This document shows, in pieces, positions 11,453 through 23,827 of a DNA stretch of 64,000 nucleotides (its first letter is position 1; each line of letters begins with the position of its first letter). This stretch comes from Paratrimastix pyriformis. Its lineage: Eukaryota > Preaxostyla > Paratrimastigidae. The stretch is from NCBI GenBank assembly GCA_027972325.1, contig JAPMOS010000007.1:434501-498500 (forward strand), given 5' to 3'. The position numbers and the translations under genes are program-made. Under the pieces are notes generated by a model. That model had not been told where the DNA came from. It ran no database searches and saw only the letters and a program-made list of their open reading frames with translations.

Positions 11453-14106
11453 ATGCAACGCCGCACCTCGAAGGGAGAGAAGATCGATTTGAGGGAATTG
11501 GGGTTCAAGGATGGGGGCACTCGCGAGCGTGGCGGTCATCGTGGCCGGGCGCGGGGACGTCCCGGCGAGCCTTCCTCTCGTCCCCAGCATCGTGACGAGC
11601 CGAACCCCGAAACACCCGACGAAAACCATCCGCTCCTCTACTATCTTCGCGTACCCCCTCAGTTTCCACCACAATTTCTTCCCTACCCACCCACCGATCG
11701 GGAGAGCCTCCGGGTTCTCATTCGCAAGCAAGTGTCTGTCCGCTGCGCGTTGATTCCACCGATCCATACATTTTCCCAAAATATCCCCCCAGTGAACACT
11801 ACTTCACGGACGAGAACCTCACCCGTGATTTCTTCCTCTGTCAACACCTGGACGCCCAGACGGGCTGCGTGTCGCTGCCCCTGATCGCCAGTTTCAACTG
11901 CATCCGCTCGCTGACCAACGACCTCCGCTTTATCGAGGAATCCCTCGCCCCCTCGGAGCTCCTGGAGGTCGGGTCTCCATCCCCCCCCCCCCCACGCATA
12001 CATCCCCACGTCCCCTCACACGCACACACACACTGACTGACCTCATGTCCCGCCTCGTCTTTTGACCGCTCCAGGTGTGCCTCGGCGGGATCAGGCGCCG
12101 GGGCGATTGGCAGCGGTGGATCTCACGCCAGGTCATTATACCTCCCCCACACACACACACCACCACACACCAACACACACCACACAACAAACGAACGCCC
12201 GCCCTTGGTCCTTCCTCCTCCCGCAGCCGTCCGGTTCGGAGTCGAGTCGCCCCGTTCCCGGGGTGTCCCAGGCCCAGGCCGACGAGGGCGCCGAGCAGCG
12301 ACCGCGGGGCGGCGCCGAGGAGGAGGAGGAGGAGGCCGACGAGGGGGGTATCTCCCCCAGCGCCCTGCCCCCCCTGTCTCCACCACCCCAGGCCGCCGCT
12401 GTCGCCGCCTCCGGGGGCCCGATGATGCTGTCCGGGGACATGCTGGGCACCAGCTACGGGAGCACCCCGACCACCCTGGCCTCGTCCTTCGGTGGAATCT
12501 CCCCCCTGGCCGCCCGGGGCCCCACGGGTGCCATCCCCATGCGGCGCCGGACGACCCCGCCCCGCCCGTCGGGTCGCCCGGCCACCGGCTGGCGACCACG
12601 CCCACCCACAGCTCGCCCCTGGCATGCTCGCCGCCCGTGACGCTGGACCCGATCTCGGTCGGACACACCTCGCCCGCCCCCGGGGCCCCCCGGCCTGCCC
12701 TCGACTCGCCCCCCGAACGCGAGCCGGGCCCCGCCGCCGCCCCCGCCAAGGCCGTCGCCGGCCCGGCCGCCAAATTCAGCTGGTCGGCCGTCGCAAAGAG
12801 CGGCCTGCCCACCACCGCAGGCACCACCACCACCACCACGGGCAGTGGCACCACCTCAATGGCGGCTCGGCTGCGGGCCCCGGTCTTCGTCCCCCGGGCC
12901 GCCGCCGCTGCTGCGGCTGCTGCGGCTGCTGCGGCTTCGACCGCTCCCACCGCCGCCGCCCCCGCGGCTGCCGCCCGCGCACCACAGGCTGCCGGCTCAC
13001 GGGCTGCCGAGGAGGAGAGCTGGCTGACCGTCCCGAAGCGGCGTGGCCGCAAGGGGGCCGGGGGGGCCGGCGAGGGCCTCCAATTTGACATGGACATGGA
13101 CGGGGGCCCGCACCCGGATGCCGCCGGCTCCACGTCCGCGGCCTCCGGCGGCGGCAGCGCCCCACAACCCGTGCCGGGGCCGGCTCGTGGCCCCAAAGGC
13201 AACTATCACGCCCTCAGGCAGGAGGGCACATCGCCCGTGCACCACGTGGGGTCGGTCGGCGCCCCCGGGGCGGCCGGCTCGATCTTCGGGGCCCTGGCCT
13301 CCCGCAGCCCGCCCCCCGCGGGCGGGCTGGGGCTGCTGGTGGGCGAGGAGGGCGAGGACGAGGCGGGCCAGCTCTTCTTCGCGGCGGGCGGCCTGCGGCA
13401 CGGGATCACGGCCCTCCACGAGGACGACGAGGCGGCCGAGGGCGCCGAGGAGCAGCAGCAGCAGGCCGGCATGAGCCCCCCGGGCAGCAGCGGCGGCCTG
13501 CAGGGCCCCAGCCCGGCCCAGGCCCTGGCCCAGGCGGCCGAGGCGCGCCCACCCGTCGATCGGCGGTCGCGTGGCCGCCAGCGGCGCCGCCGTGAGGACG
13601 GAGCGGCCGCGGCCGCTGCCGCGGTCCACCCCCAGCTGGAGATGGGCTGGCGGATGCCCGGGGACGACCTGCCGCCCGCGCTGCCCGAGATGTCGGCCGC
13701 CCCCCGGACCCCGCCCGTGGGGCCCCTGGCCGCGGGCCTCTCCACCACGGCCCCCGTGCCCCCGCGGACCCCGCCCGTGGGGCCCCTGGCGGGCGGGCTC
13801 TCGACCACGGCCCCCGACCCGTTGGTGGCCCACCGGTCAGCTGCCGCCACCGCCGACGCTGCCGCTGCCGCCGACGCCCCGCCCCGGTCCGCCAGCACTG
13901 GGGCCCCCGAAGCCGCCGCCGCTGCCCCCGAGGCTGCTCCCGCTCCCCAGGCCGCGACCGGCCCCACGGACGGGGCCGCGAGGACGGCCGAGGAGGGCGA
14001 GGGCGAGGGCGAGTCGGTCTATCAGGAGGTCGACGAGGACGCCGTGGACAAGCTGGTCATCGTCACCCCAAAGACAAACCGCGGTCGTCCGCACATGCCG
14101 CCCGTC

Positions 14107-14142
<36 letters not shown>

Positions 14143-15819
14143 ATCCCCATGGCTGCTCTGTTGTCCGCCCGTCCCTGTGTCTGCCCGCCCGCCCGCCCGC
14201 TGGCTCGCTCACGGCTCGCCCGCCTTTCCGTGGCTCGCTGACCACCTGGAATTTCCACGTGCCGACCGCTCCGCTCCCCCCCCCCCCCCCCCCCCCCCCG
14301 CCCGCCCGCCAGGCCACATCTCGCACAAGCAGATGCAGGCCGAGCTGTCATCGATCATCGACGACGGTGTCTACATGTATGGTCCGTCCGGCTGCCCCCC
14401 ACCCGCTCGCCTGCATCACCCCCCTGCCGGCACGCCGCCCCCACCCGGCCGGACCTCTCGCCTCGGCTCGCGGTTGATGGGGGGGGGGTGATGTCGGTCA
14501 TGTCTGCTCCCACCCCTCGACCTGACCTGACCTGACCTGCCCTGACCTGACCCGCCATCGGCACCCAGAATGGGAGACCGAGTACTACGGCGGCCCCCAC
14601 TCGTACAGCCCGCCCCGCCAGGTGCAGACGGCCAGCCCGCCCACCTCGCCCACCCACCGGCCCGCCGCCAAGGCCCCCGCGCCCCTTCCCCCCGCCGCCG
14701 CCACCACCGCGGGCCGGTCGGCGCCCATCCCCTTCGCGCCCCGGAGCGCCCCCCTGGCCGTCCCGGCCGAGGCCTCCTCGCCGCCCAAGTCCCCGCGGGC
14801 CGCCGGCTGGGCAGCCGTCTCGGGCCAGCGGGCCGTGGGCTGGTTCATGCAGCGCGGGGGCGCGGGGTCCTCGCCCCTGGCCGGTCCCGACGAGGAGGAC
14901 TGGGGCAGCCCGTACAGCCCGCCCCGGTCGACGCCCCTGCCCCCTGCCCAGGGCCTGGCCCGGCCCCCGCCGGCCGCCCTGCCGCCTCCCGCCGGGCCCG
15001 CCTCGCCCATGCCCGGCCCCCCGTCCACCACCGCCGCCCCGGCCGCCCAGGTTCGCCCGCCCGCACTGCTTCGCTTCCATATCCCATATGACCATGCCCA
15101 TATGACCATGCCCATATGACCATGCCCATATGACCATGCCCATATGACCATGCCCCTATGACCATGCCCCTATGACCATGCCCCTATGACCATGCCCCTC
15201 CCCTATGACCATGCCCCTATGACCATGCCCCTATGACCATGCCCCTATGACCATGCCCCTATGACCATGCCCCTCTGTGCCCCTATGACCGTGTCCATGC
15301 CCATATGCCTCTGCCCATGCTGTCCCCTTCCCAAAATCATCATCCGTCTCTGTCACCATCCGTCACCACGTCCACCATCCGCCGCCGCCGCCGCCATCAC
15401 CGCAGCAACAACCAAGTTCTGCCATCACCAAACAGCTCGCCGCCGCTGCTGCTGCCGCTGCCGCCGCCACCTCCGCCACCACCACCACGGCCACTACCAC
15501 AACCGCGACCACCACCACCACCCTGCCGCCGCCCCTGCCGCGTCCGCCCCGGGCCGCCCGGGCGCCCCGCAGCAGCGGCCCCCGGGACGAGGACGACCCG
15601 ACGGGTCTGCCCCGGCTCATTGTCGAGGCCGACGACACGGCCGACGGGCCCCAGGCCCCCGACACCCCCGAGAGCGGGGCCGCGGCTAACCCCCCGGGTA
15701 CCATACCCCCGGCGGGGACGGCCAGTGCCGGGGCCAAGCACCCCGCCCACCAGCTGCTCGAGTCGCAGGGCTTCGAGATGTTCAAGTACAAGAAGTTCCA
15801 CGCCAAGTGCCTCCGCGGT

Positions 15820-15856
<37 letters not shown>

Positions 15857-17593
15857 TGGGTGGGCACACGCGCCATCCCCCGAGACCCGCCCCCGCACGC
15901 CCCTGTGCGTCGTCATCCTCCGCATGCCCCCCGCGCCCTTCCTGGATCTCAGGCCGCCCCTCCCTTCTCCCACCCCGTCTCACCTCCGATGGTCGCCCAC
16001 CTCCCTCCTCCCTCCCCACGGCTGCAGAGCGGAAGGCCATGGGCCCGGGCCGGTCGCCCGAGATGAATACCCTGATGCGGTTCTGGTCGCACTTCCTGCG
16101 GGGCATGTTCAACCGCCGCATGTACCTCGAGTTCAAGCGGGCCGCCCTCGAGGACGCCCAGCTGGGATACCGGTCGGCATACCCCCCCCCCCCCCCCCCC
16201 CCCCCAGCGGAAACGGCCGACATCAATATCACATCATCAACACCCGCACCACCACCACCACCACCACCACCACCACCACCACCATCATCATCATCTTTTC
16301 ATCGGCATCGGCATCGGCATCGGCATCGGCATCGGCATCGGCATCGGCATCGGCATCAGTCAGTCAGTCAGTCGACACAGTGACACAGCCTCATGCGCTT
16401 CGCTTCGCTGCCCCGCGCCTGTCTGCCTGTCTGGTGGGGCGTGCGGGGCGTGCGCAGGTACGGACTGGAGTGCCTCTTCCGGTTCTACAGCTACGGCCTC
16501 GAGGCGTGGACCAAGCCCAGGCCCCAGCAGCCGGCCACCACCACCCCGGCCACCACCACCACCACCACCCCGGCCACTACCACCACCACCCCGGCCACTA
16601 CCACTACGACCACCACCACCACCCCAGCCCCCGCCAGCGGCAGTGCAACGGGGAGCGGGCCAGGCATGGGGCCTGTCCGGGTTCCGGCCATGTTCGGGGC
16701 GGTGCTGGACGACTTCAAGGAACTCACTGTCCTCGACTACAACCAGGGTCCGCCACCCGCCACCCGCCACCCGCCACCCGCCACCCGCCACCCGCCACCC
16801 GCCACCCGCCACCCGCCACCAACCGCCCCGACCTCACACGCGCCTTGCCTGGCTGCCCTTTCGCCCGGTCACCATCTCCCACCACCCGCATTCGCAAACC
16901 CCGGGGCGCCGGCCCTCACTCGGAACCACTGCACATCGCTCCCGCCCTGCCACGCGCCGCATCCCCCGCATTCAATCTCGACCCCCCGAGTGAAATTCAT
17001 GCGGCCTCTTCGGCCTCTCTGCAATGAATGCCACCATGAATTATGCCTGTCCTGACACCATCACCCCCGCCTCCGCCCACCCCCTCCGCTCCCCACCACC
17101 ACCACCACCTTAACCCGCAGGATACTACTACGGCCTGGAGAAGTTCGTGGCCTTCATGCAGTACCGCAACCCGGCCATCCGGGTGGACGTGGGCGCGGGT
17201 CCCCTGGCCTCCCTCCTGCAGCGGCACCGCTCGCTGGACGAGTTCAAGCGGCTGAACCCGCGGCCGCCCCGCTCCGAGCGGACCCCCAAGCAGGCCCCCC
17301 AGCGCACGCCCCCCGTGCACGAGGCCCTGCCGGCCGCCTCGCAGCTGCCCCTGGGCGGCAGCCGGATGCCCTCGCCCCACGTGGGGCCCCGGGCCGCCGG
17401 GCCGCACCCCCCGCTGGGCCACTCGCCCATGGCACCCGCCCAGCCCCACCAATCGCAGGCCCCCGCCCAGCCGCAGGCGCCGCAGGCCCAGCCGCCTGCC
17501 CCGGCCGCCAATGCGGGACAGGGCCGGCCGCCCGTCAACCCCTGGCACAGGCCCCGCACGTCCTCCCTGCCGCCGGCCCTCCTCCCCAAGTAA
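11453..17593 (+). CDS. LARP1: La-related protein 1 (La motif plus DM15 repeats)
   Basis: LARP1 binds 5' TOP mRNAs and caps and controls translation of ribosomal-protein mRNAs. The ATG at 11453 begins [20 protein letters not shown]. The La motif follows: [12 protein letters not shown], then across a short intron [46 protein letters not shown] and [19 protein letters not shown] (exon 12075-12131). A long Ala/Pro/Gly-rich middle contains [13 protein letters not shown] and [13 protein letters not shown]. The C-terminal DM15 (HEAT-like) region is complete over five exons: [59 protein letters not shown] and [17 protein letters not shown]. The stop is at 17593. Between about 12560 and 12612 the reading must change frame and no clean intron explains it, so an assembly indel or unusual splice is likely. 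Introns hold poly-C runs and minisatellites. Confidence 0.9.
15079..15300. repeat. 14-base minisatellite in LARP1 intron
   Basis: About fourteen units of CATATGACCATGCC, shading into CCTATGACCATGCC, fill the intron after the exon that ends near 15050. The same CATATGACCA core appears in RasGEF introns near 38210-38470 and 40075. Confidence 0.9.
16299..16358. repeat. (CATCGG)n microsatellite
   Basis: About ten hexamer units lie in the LARP1 intron before the [15 protein letters not shown] exon. They follow a CAC/ATC tract at about 16240-16290. Confidence 0.9.
16752..16822. repeat. (CCGCCAC)n heptamer minisatellite
   Basis: CGCCACC-type heptamers are repeated about ten times just after the donor of the LARP1 exon ending LDYNQG. 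Confidence 0.85.
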
Positions 17594-17687
17594 CCGGCCG
17601 CGCGCTCATCCCCCTTCGGCATCTCTGTCGCTTTCCTCCCCAAGTAACCGGCCGCGCGCTCCTCCCCTTCGGCATCTCTGTCGCTTT
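17581..17687 (+). repeat. Tandem copy of LARP1 stop codon and start of 3' UTR (54-base period)
   Basis: A 53-54 base unit beginning CCTCCCCAAGTAACCGG occurs at 17581-17634 and 17635-17687. It contains the last codon, the TAA stop and the next 42 bases of LARP1. Confidence 0.95.
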
Positions 17688-18364
17688 CCTCCCCGGCGGT
17701 CCGATTTCATACGATGGGGACCCCCCATCAGCCCGGGAGGAGGGTTCGGGTGGCGACGACCCGCGGCCCCCCTCGATCATCTGGGGAGGATGAGGGGGCC
17801 AGGAAGGTGATCTGCAGGGTCGCTGCATCCCCCCACCCCCCCCCCCCCCTCGGAGGAGGAGGGACTCGCCCCCAAGTTGGATCTCCCCCAGGGTGGTGGC
17901 TACCCCCCCCCCCCCCATTCTCTTCCCTCACTCGCATCCCGAGGGCTCGGGAACCGGAACAAAGGACGGTTCTCCCTCCCTGCTTCCTGCCCTGCCCTGC
18001 CCTGCCCTGTCCATCCCCCCTCCCTCTCTTCAATGTGGGGCCGGCCCTTTCTCCGACCGTGGGGCCTGCTCTCGTTCTCTGGTTCCCCTCCAAGGCGTGC
18101 GCGCCCGTGCCTGGAGGGCGTCTCTGCTTCTGTGTGTGTGTCTCTGTGACTGCGGCCGCAACTGAGGTTACTCTCCCCACCCCCGTATCTCCCCACCCCA
18201 CCCCCACCCCCACCCCCACCCCCACGGTTGAGCAGTCCCGCAACATGCGTTCGTCCGTCACACCCCTTCCCTCGCCTCCCCCTCTCCAAGCGTCAGGCGA
18301 TGTTGCGGAACGGGCGCCGCGTGTCGAGAGGGGGTGGGGGGGGGGGGCGAGGTCCTGCTCCTCC
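17688..18364. other. Intergenic region between convergent genes
   Basis: There is no recognisable coding segment. The stretch has poly-C runs near 17837 and 17907, a (CCCCCA)n patch near 18180-18225 and pyrimidine-rich sequence. It separates LARP1 from the minus-strand membrane-protein gene. Confidence 0.6.
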
Positions 18365-18812
18365 TCATGCCGCGTGGAAGCGCCTGGCGATGCGCTTGGT
18401 GGCCCACAGGAAGGCCCGGATGCCCCAGAGCAGCCCCGCCACGGCCAGGGCCCCAAAGGCGAACAGCTCCCCGGCCGGCTCGCCCAGGAAGGCCAACCCG
18501 CCCAGGGCGCAGCAGGCCAGCAGGTACCAGGGCACCACCACCACCATGGCCATGAAGAAGACTCGCACGGGCAGCTGCTCGACCAGCCCCAGCTGCTGCT
18601 GCTGGCGGGCCGCCAGGGCCGCAGGGGTCGGGGCCGTCGCGGGGTCCAGGGCTTGCAGGCCCCGCAGAAGGATGTGGGCCCGGTCCAGGTAGCGCTGAGG
18701 GGGGTGGAGGTGGGGGGGATGTACACCCACACAACAGGGTGAAATGCCGGAGGTGAAGTTGACGCGCGGACGATCAGACCGGTGAGTGTATCATCATCAT
18801 CATCATCATCCG

Positions 18813-18849
<37 letters not shown>

Positions 18850-18898
18850 GATCATCATCATCCGATCATCATCATCATCCGATCATCATCATCATCCG

Positions 18899-18935
<37 letters not shown>

Positions 18936-20542
18936 GATCATCATCCGATCATCATCCGATCATCATCATCACCACCACCACACACGCACCTCATCCACCG
19001 GGGGGATAGCCGCAAACCCGACCTGGATGCGGCCCCGGGCCATGGCCACGTTGACGAGGGCCACGAAGAGGGCCGACATGAGGCGGCCCATCTGGAAGAG
19101 ACCCAGGGCGGTCTCCGAGGGGGGCCGCAGGAAGACCCGCGTGCCCAGCCCGAAGGGCTTCGGCCCCAGCCAGAGCAGCCACAGCACGGGCAGCGAGGCC
19201 CAGTGCAGGTAGGGCATCAGGCTGGCCGACGGAAGGGGGGGGGGGGTGTCGACCGGGTTCTCGAGCGCGGGAAGGGGGATGGGGGTGTGTGGGACACGGC
19301 CCCAGAGGCGGGTGGCGCAGGGCGACGGACAACTCCATGATGGCCTGGCGGGCGGGCGGGTCGGCGCCCGTCATGGGGAGCCCCTCGGCCACGGCCAGGT
19401 CGTCCTCGTCGAAGACGGGGCCCGTGAAGTCGCCCACGAAGAGCAGCGCCATGCAGAGGATCCCCGCCAGGGCGGCCAGGATCAGGTGCAGGATCCACTG
19501 CATGGGGCAGGGCCCGCCGGCGGGGCACTCCAGGGACGAGATCGAGTTGGTCAGCAGGTCGCTGACGGGCGTCATCCTGCGAGGCGGAGTGGTTGGTGGG
19601 GGTTGTGAACCGGGTGTTTGGGGTACCATCGGCACCCACGAACACATCACCTCATCCCATCCACCACGCTGTGTGGACGGGGGCGGGCAGACTTCTTCTG
19701 GGATCGGGTGGCCGACTCGACGATGCGCTCGAGGACGGCCCGCCAGGCCCAGGTCAGGTCGACATCCAGGCCCAAGGGGAGGTATCGACCCCAGGTCAGT
19801 CCGACAAAGACGACCACACCCACTGCAATCGGGCCAATACACCGACGTACCTTGGCGCTGTGCGCAGATGGGTGTGGAATCGGGGTGCGGGGGGTGTTGA
19901 ACCGGGGGTGCGGGGGAAGAGCCACCACAGACTGGGGCATGTAGTATGTTGTGGAGATCTGGTAGAGTTTCTCGCAGATCGAGTAGCCAATGACGAAGAA
20001 GGCAATGAACCGAGGCAAAAAGCGCAATGGAGCGAAGTTATGCAGTCCGATCGAGCAGACACACCAAACCTGGGGGGATGGAGAGCATCGCGTGCGCGAG
20101 GGGCGGAAGGAGGGTGTTACAGACGATAGCAATCAGGAAAAGCATGTGAAGCGAATAAAAGTCGGCGGCCATTGGGAGACGCGCGAGCGCTTGTGGTGTG
20201 AACTACGAAAGAATGATGCTAAATCACTGTGGCAAACGATCAGACTTGCATGCGGTATATCGTCGCCGTTGGCTCCTTCTCGCCCTTTTTCTTCCTTTCC
20301 TCTTTAAATGGTCCTTGCGTCGTAAAGTAGTTCAACGAGCAGAAGATTGAATTGGCCAACGTCATGCTGAGCTTGTCCTTCCAAAGGAGAAGCATTGTCA
20401 AACCAAGGGGCAGGATAAAACTCATGGTTCCAAGCACTTGCAGGATCTCGACCATCTCGGACGAAGACTGGAAGCGGAATGGGGATAATCCGAATTCCCC
20501 AGCTCGGGGCAGGTCAACATCCGGAGTTGTCAATCTGTCGCT
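18365..20542 (-). CDS. Multipass membrane protein of unknown function, possibly the 3' half of XPR1
   Basis: At least five exons encode hydrophobic segments: VLGTMSFILPLGLTMLLLW (20450-20390), FIAFFVIGYSICEKLYQI, CIGPIAVGVVVFVGLTWG, WILHLILAALAGILCMALLF, LMSALFVALVNVAMARG and VFFMAMVVVVPWYLLACCAL, ending WATKRIARRFHAA at 18365. I do not recognise the family. The first in-frame ATG is at 20455 (MVEILQVLG), which would make it a separate gene. However, a CGACAG acceptor at about 20543 reads in phase (LTTPDVDLPRAGEFGL) from a GTGAGT donor overlapping the XPR1 stop, so it could also be the C-terminal part of a longer XPR1. An (ATC)n tract at 18788-18970 and a poly-G run near 19229 lie in introns. 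Confidence 0.5.
18788..18972. repeat. (ATC)n with CCG interruptions
   Basis: ATCATC runs are broken by CCGATC every 9-36 bases. The tract lies in the intron between the exon starting near 18700 and the one ending near 18985 on the minus strand. Confidence 0.95.
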
Positions 20543-20602
20543 CCCCCATGATTCGCGCGCCACCTGGTATTTATTCTAAAAATCCAATCACCACGCACAA
20601 AC

Positions 20603-22941
20603 TCACCCGTCTGAATCTGGGTGCTCCTCTTCACCCGGCACCACAGAGGTCCCATCGCCCAGCAAAGAGCGGTCAAATGAAGAAAAGGATGGGGAAATCG
20701 GGATGAACCGAAGATAATCTGCCGCTTGGTCGCTGGGCACCATTTTTGGAGCCGCCGTCGGCAAGAGGACGGGACGCTTTGGGAAGGTGAGAAAATCGAG
20801 GTGGGGCATCCCCCCTGGAGGAGCGGTTGGCTGCATTGGGTGATGATAACAACAGACCCACAGGTAATGGTGGCACGTAGTCCACATGGCGGTAGTGCTC
20901 AAAGTTGTGGATGCACTCGTTCTCGACCCGAAAGATCACCCACATACATCGCCTGAAGACCTCGCCCGCCGCGAAGACGGTGATCAAGACCGTGTTCCGG
21001 AAGATCAGCTGGCTGGAGATGGTCACCCCCCAGAAGAACCGTCCCACAAAGTCCAGCGCGATGGCAGCCCAATAGACCCAGTGCCGAGTGAAGAAAAGCT
21101 CGTCACGCAAAAGGAAGTTCTTCGAGTGGATTCGGCCGAGCCCCCAGTCCTGCCACCGGGAGACGGGAGACGGAATGAGCATCCCCTCCCTCCCCATGAG
21201 GCAAACAGACCAGAAAGACGTCATAAAAGAACGAGAGGAGGGAAGAGACCAGGAACAGGACAAACCACGTAATACCCCAGGGTGTCCAGAGCCAAAGATG
21301 GGAGACCATAGGGAGCCCACGACCCTGGCTGTTCGTGGAGTTGTACAGGACACCCGCCAGGACCGCCATGAGCGAGAGGACATATTTGACGAGATTGAGA
21401 CAGTGCGGCATGGCAGCCCGAGTGTCAATCCACATGCGCAGGGCCTGCATGGCTCTCCAGAAGAATGGCAACGCCATAATGACTGCGGCGATGTAGGTCA
21501 GGGTCACCCCGACGCACGCGGATGTGGACGGGGTCCCGCGAAAGGCCCCGCCGGAAAAATAGAAGCACAGTGTGAAAACCCAATCCGTAGCGACTTTCAC
21601 CAACTGGGGGGAATTTGAGGAGTGAGGAAAGACCCCGGGAGGACAGACGGAAGTCAAAATGTCAGCCACCAGCGAGTCTGCAAAGTGGACCGCAAAGAAG
21701 GGCGCCAAAGCAATTCGAACGAACCGCCGCATGAGCCAGACGCGAGTGGAGTACTCCCAGATCGGAAATGGGCAGAAGAAGAAGGCCGCTAGGGCGACGA
21801 GCACCGCAAGGAAGCAGTACTGCGACGGAATGTAGTACAGGGTCGCAACCTCGAGCCCAACGACCCACAAAAAGCTACCGCCGAATAATAAACAGAACGG
21901 TGTCGCTCCCTCGGAACGGACAGAAATAAGACAAAGATACTCCCGAGTGTCGAGGCAACCCCAAGGACACCGACCCAGCTGAGCGCACTGGCTTCGTCTA
22001 ACTCAAGGATATAATAGTGGTTAATCCGATACGCTGCAAAGGTGCGAAGCACAATGCTGCCCCAGAGCCACACCAACAGCAACATGAGGAATAGGCCACG
22101 GAAGATCGGAAAGGCGAATCCGAAGTCGGGAAGCTCCAAGCGCCCTCCAGTCGTCCAGAAACTGCGCCGGATGAAGACCAAGTATAGGCCACAGGCGATG
22201 ACGCCGAATTGGAAGCCGACCTACAGGCGCACACGCATCGTAAACAGAGGAGGGGGAGCTGACCTGGAGACCGAAGCGAAGCTCGTCGTGAACCGTGGGG
22301 AACACGTGACGTCTTTGTAATTGTTTGCGGGCAAGGTTAACGTTCCCACGGGTGAACGTGCTCGCGTAAAGGAACGTCAAATCTCGCTTGATGCCATCCA
22401 GGACACGCGATTCGTGGAAGGGCTGGGAGTTCACCTCCAGAATAAGCGGATCATTTGGATCCATGGGTTCATTTGCCGAGGATTTCCTGTACTTCTTGAT
22501 AATTTTGTAGAAGGCCAATGAGTTAATGGCGTCAAAACTTTCCAGCCGTTCAACGTCATGATAGATGCCAGTCAGGTGATAACGGAGGGCATGAAAAAAA
22601 CGAAGGCGAGACTAGCCGCAAGACAAATGTCATGTGCTGTGCACTGAGACGCGACAACATCAGACCGTGCCCAGATTTCCTTCGCGAAGGGTCTCCATGG
22701 CCTCATCAAGTGCCTTTTTCAACTCGGTGCATTTCAGAAGGTGAAAGTCAACAATTTTTAACTACACAGGATGAGGATGGGAGCACAATTCGGCCGTACG
22801 GACACGCTCCTTCGTCAAGGCCGTCAGAAATTCCTCATGAGATGGCCCCCTTCCGATGAGTTTCTTCAGTCCTCTATAGTCAACGCACAGCCTTTGCCAT
22901 TGCGGCGAGACTGAACAACGTAAGTACTTCCCGAATTTCAT
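20603..22941 (-). CDS. XPR1: SPX-EXS phosphate exporter, XPR1/SYG1 family
   Basis: The family exports inorganic phosphate at plasma or Golgi membranes and senses inositol pyrophosphates through its SPX domain. The ATG at 22941 begins MKFGKYLRCSVSPQWQRLCV, the classic SPX start, followed by YRGLKKLIGRGPSHEEFL and later LKKALDEAMETL, IYHDVERLESFDAINSLAFY and KIIKKYRKSS (the lysine-rich SPX end). Four membrane segments follow at about 22200-21750. The EXS domain is clear: CPFPIWEYSTRVWLMRRF, ALPFFWRAMQALRMWIDTR, ITWFVLFLVSSLLSFFYD, LDFVGRFFWGVTISSQL and VFRRCMWVIFRVENECIHN. The tail ends EEEHPDSDG-stop at 20603. A GTGAGT donor overlaps that stop, so splicing into the downstream membrane exons is possible. 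Small AT-rich introns lie near 22760 and 22650. Confidence 0.88.
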
Positions 22942-23796
22942 CTGGCCAGGCCATAAACCGAAGAAACGGACCGCCGGTGGAGGTTAGAACCAATTGGGTT
23001 CACCCGACATGATGACGCCCTTCGAGCTGGCGCCATCACGGTGTAGATACAAGTGAAATGGAGCGCACCAATTATCGGGAATGGGTCGAGTTCAGCCGTC
23101 AAGGAGGCAATAAGAATGCGCCACCCCGGAACAAGACCGGCACTTGGTTACCACCCGGGAGCGGCAGCGAAGGAGGGCCCGCATTGCACTGCCGGCTCTC
23201 GGGTCGTCACCCAGAGATCGCAGTGCAAGCAGGCGAATGCCTCGAGGAGATTGAGCCCTCGTACATTCTGACATCGAGCCCCGAGAGGTCAGGCTCGAGT
23301 GGTTCCGATGACCATGACGGTAGTCGTCACGTCAACAAGGAGACGATGATGAAGCGGGTGCCGACTCGGCCAAGCTGTCGAACGGCTCCAACTGGCGGCC
23401 ACCTGTGGCTCGTCCTTCAGAGGTATCAGTCCAATCGGGACTGCGGTATCCCAGAGACAGGTGATCGACACATTCGCCGAAACTTGGGGGGGGGGGGGGG
23501 GGGGGGGGGGGTGATTCCGACTTTTCTTTCCAGGTCTCTTACGAAACGATAGCGGCCCAGCTGTGCGCAGGGATGTACCTGGATGGCGAGTTCCTCCGCA
23601 CTTGGAAGGGCAGACCTGAGGCGTGATCGTGGGACCACTCGAGGGTGCCCAGCACATCACCGAGCAGTGCCCCGCATACGAGGAGCTGCATGAAGTCCCG
23701 GGACGTTCCATGCCGCTCTGGGGCCCCGGACTGGACCCGACTGGAGGCCCTGGGCACCGACAAGAGTGATTGGAGGCCCGCGGCAGGCTGGGGGGG

Positions 23797-23827
<31 letters not shown>

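Noticed and set aside
15079-15300. CRISPR-like regular array.
   Set aside because: Units are 14 bases with no unique spacers. It is a minisatellite inside a LARP1 intron.
22762-22764. In-frame TAG inside the SPX domain of XPR1, open on both sides (HPHPV, stop, LKIVDFHLLK), suggesting a reassigned stop codon.
   Set aside because: The GT just before it and AT-rich sequence after it fit a short intron of about 45 bases like others in the window. TAG, TAA and TGA are all used as ordinary stops or do not appear inside other conserved exons.
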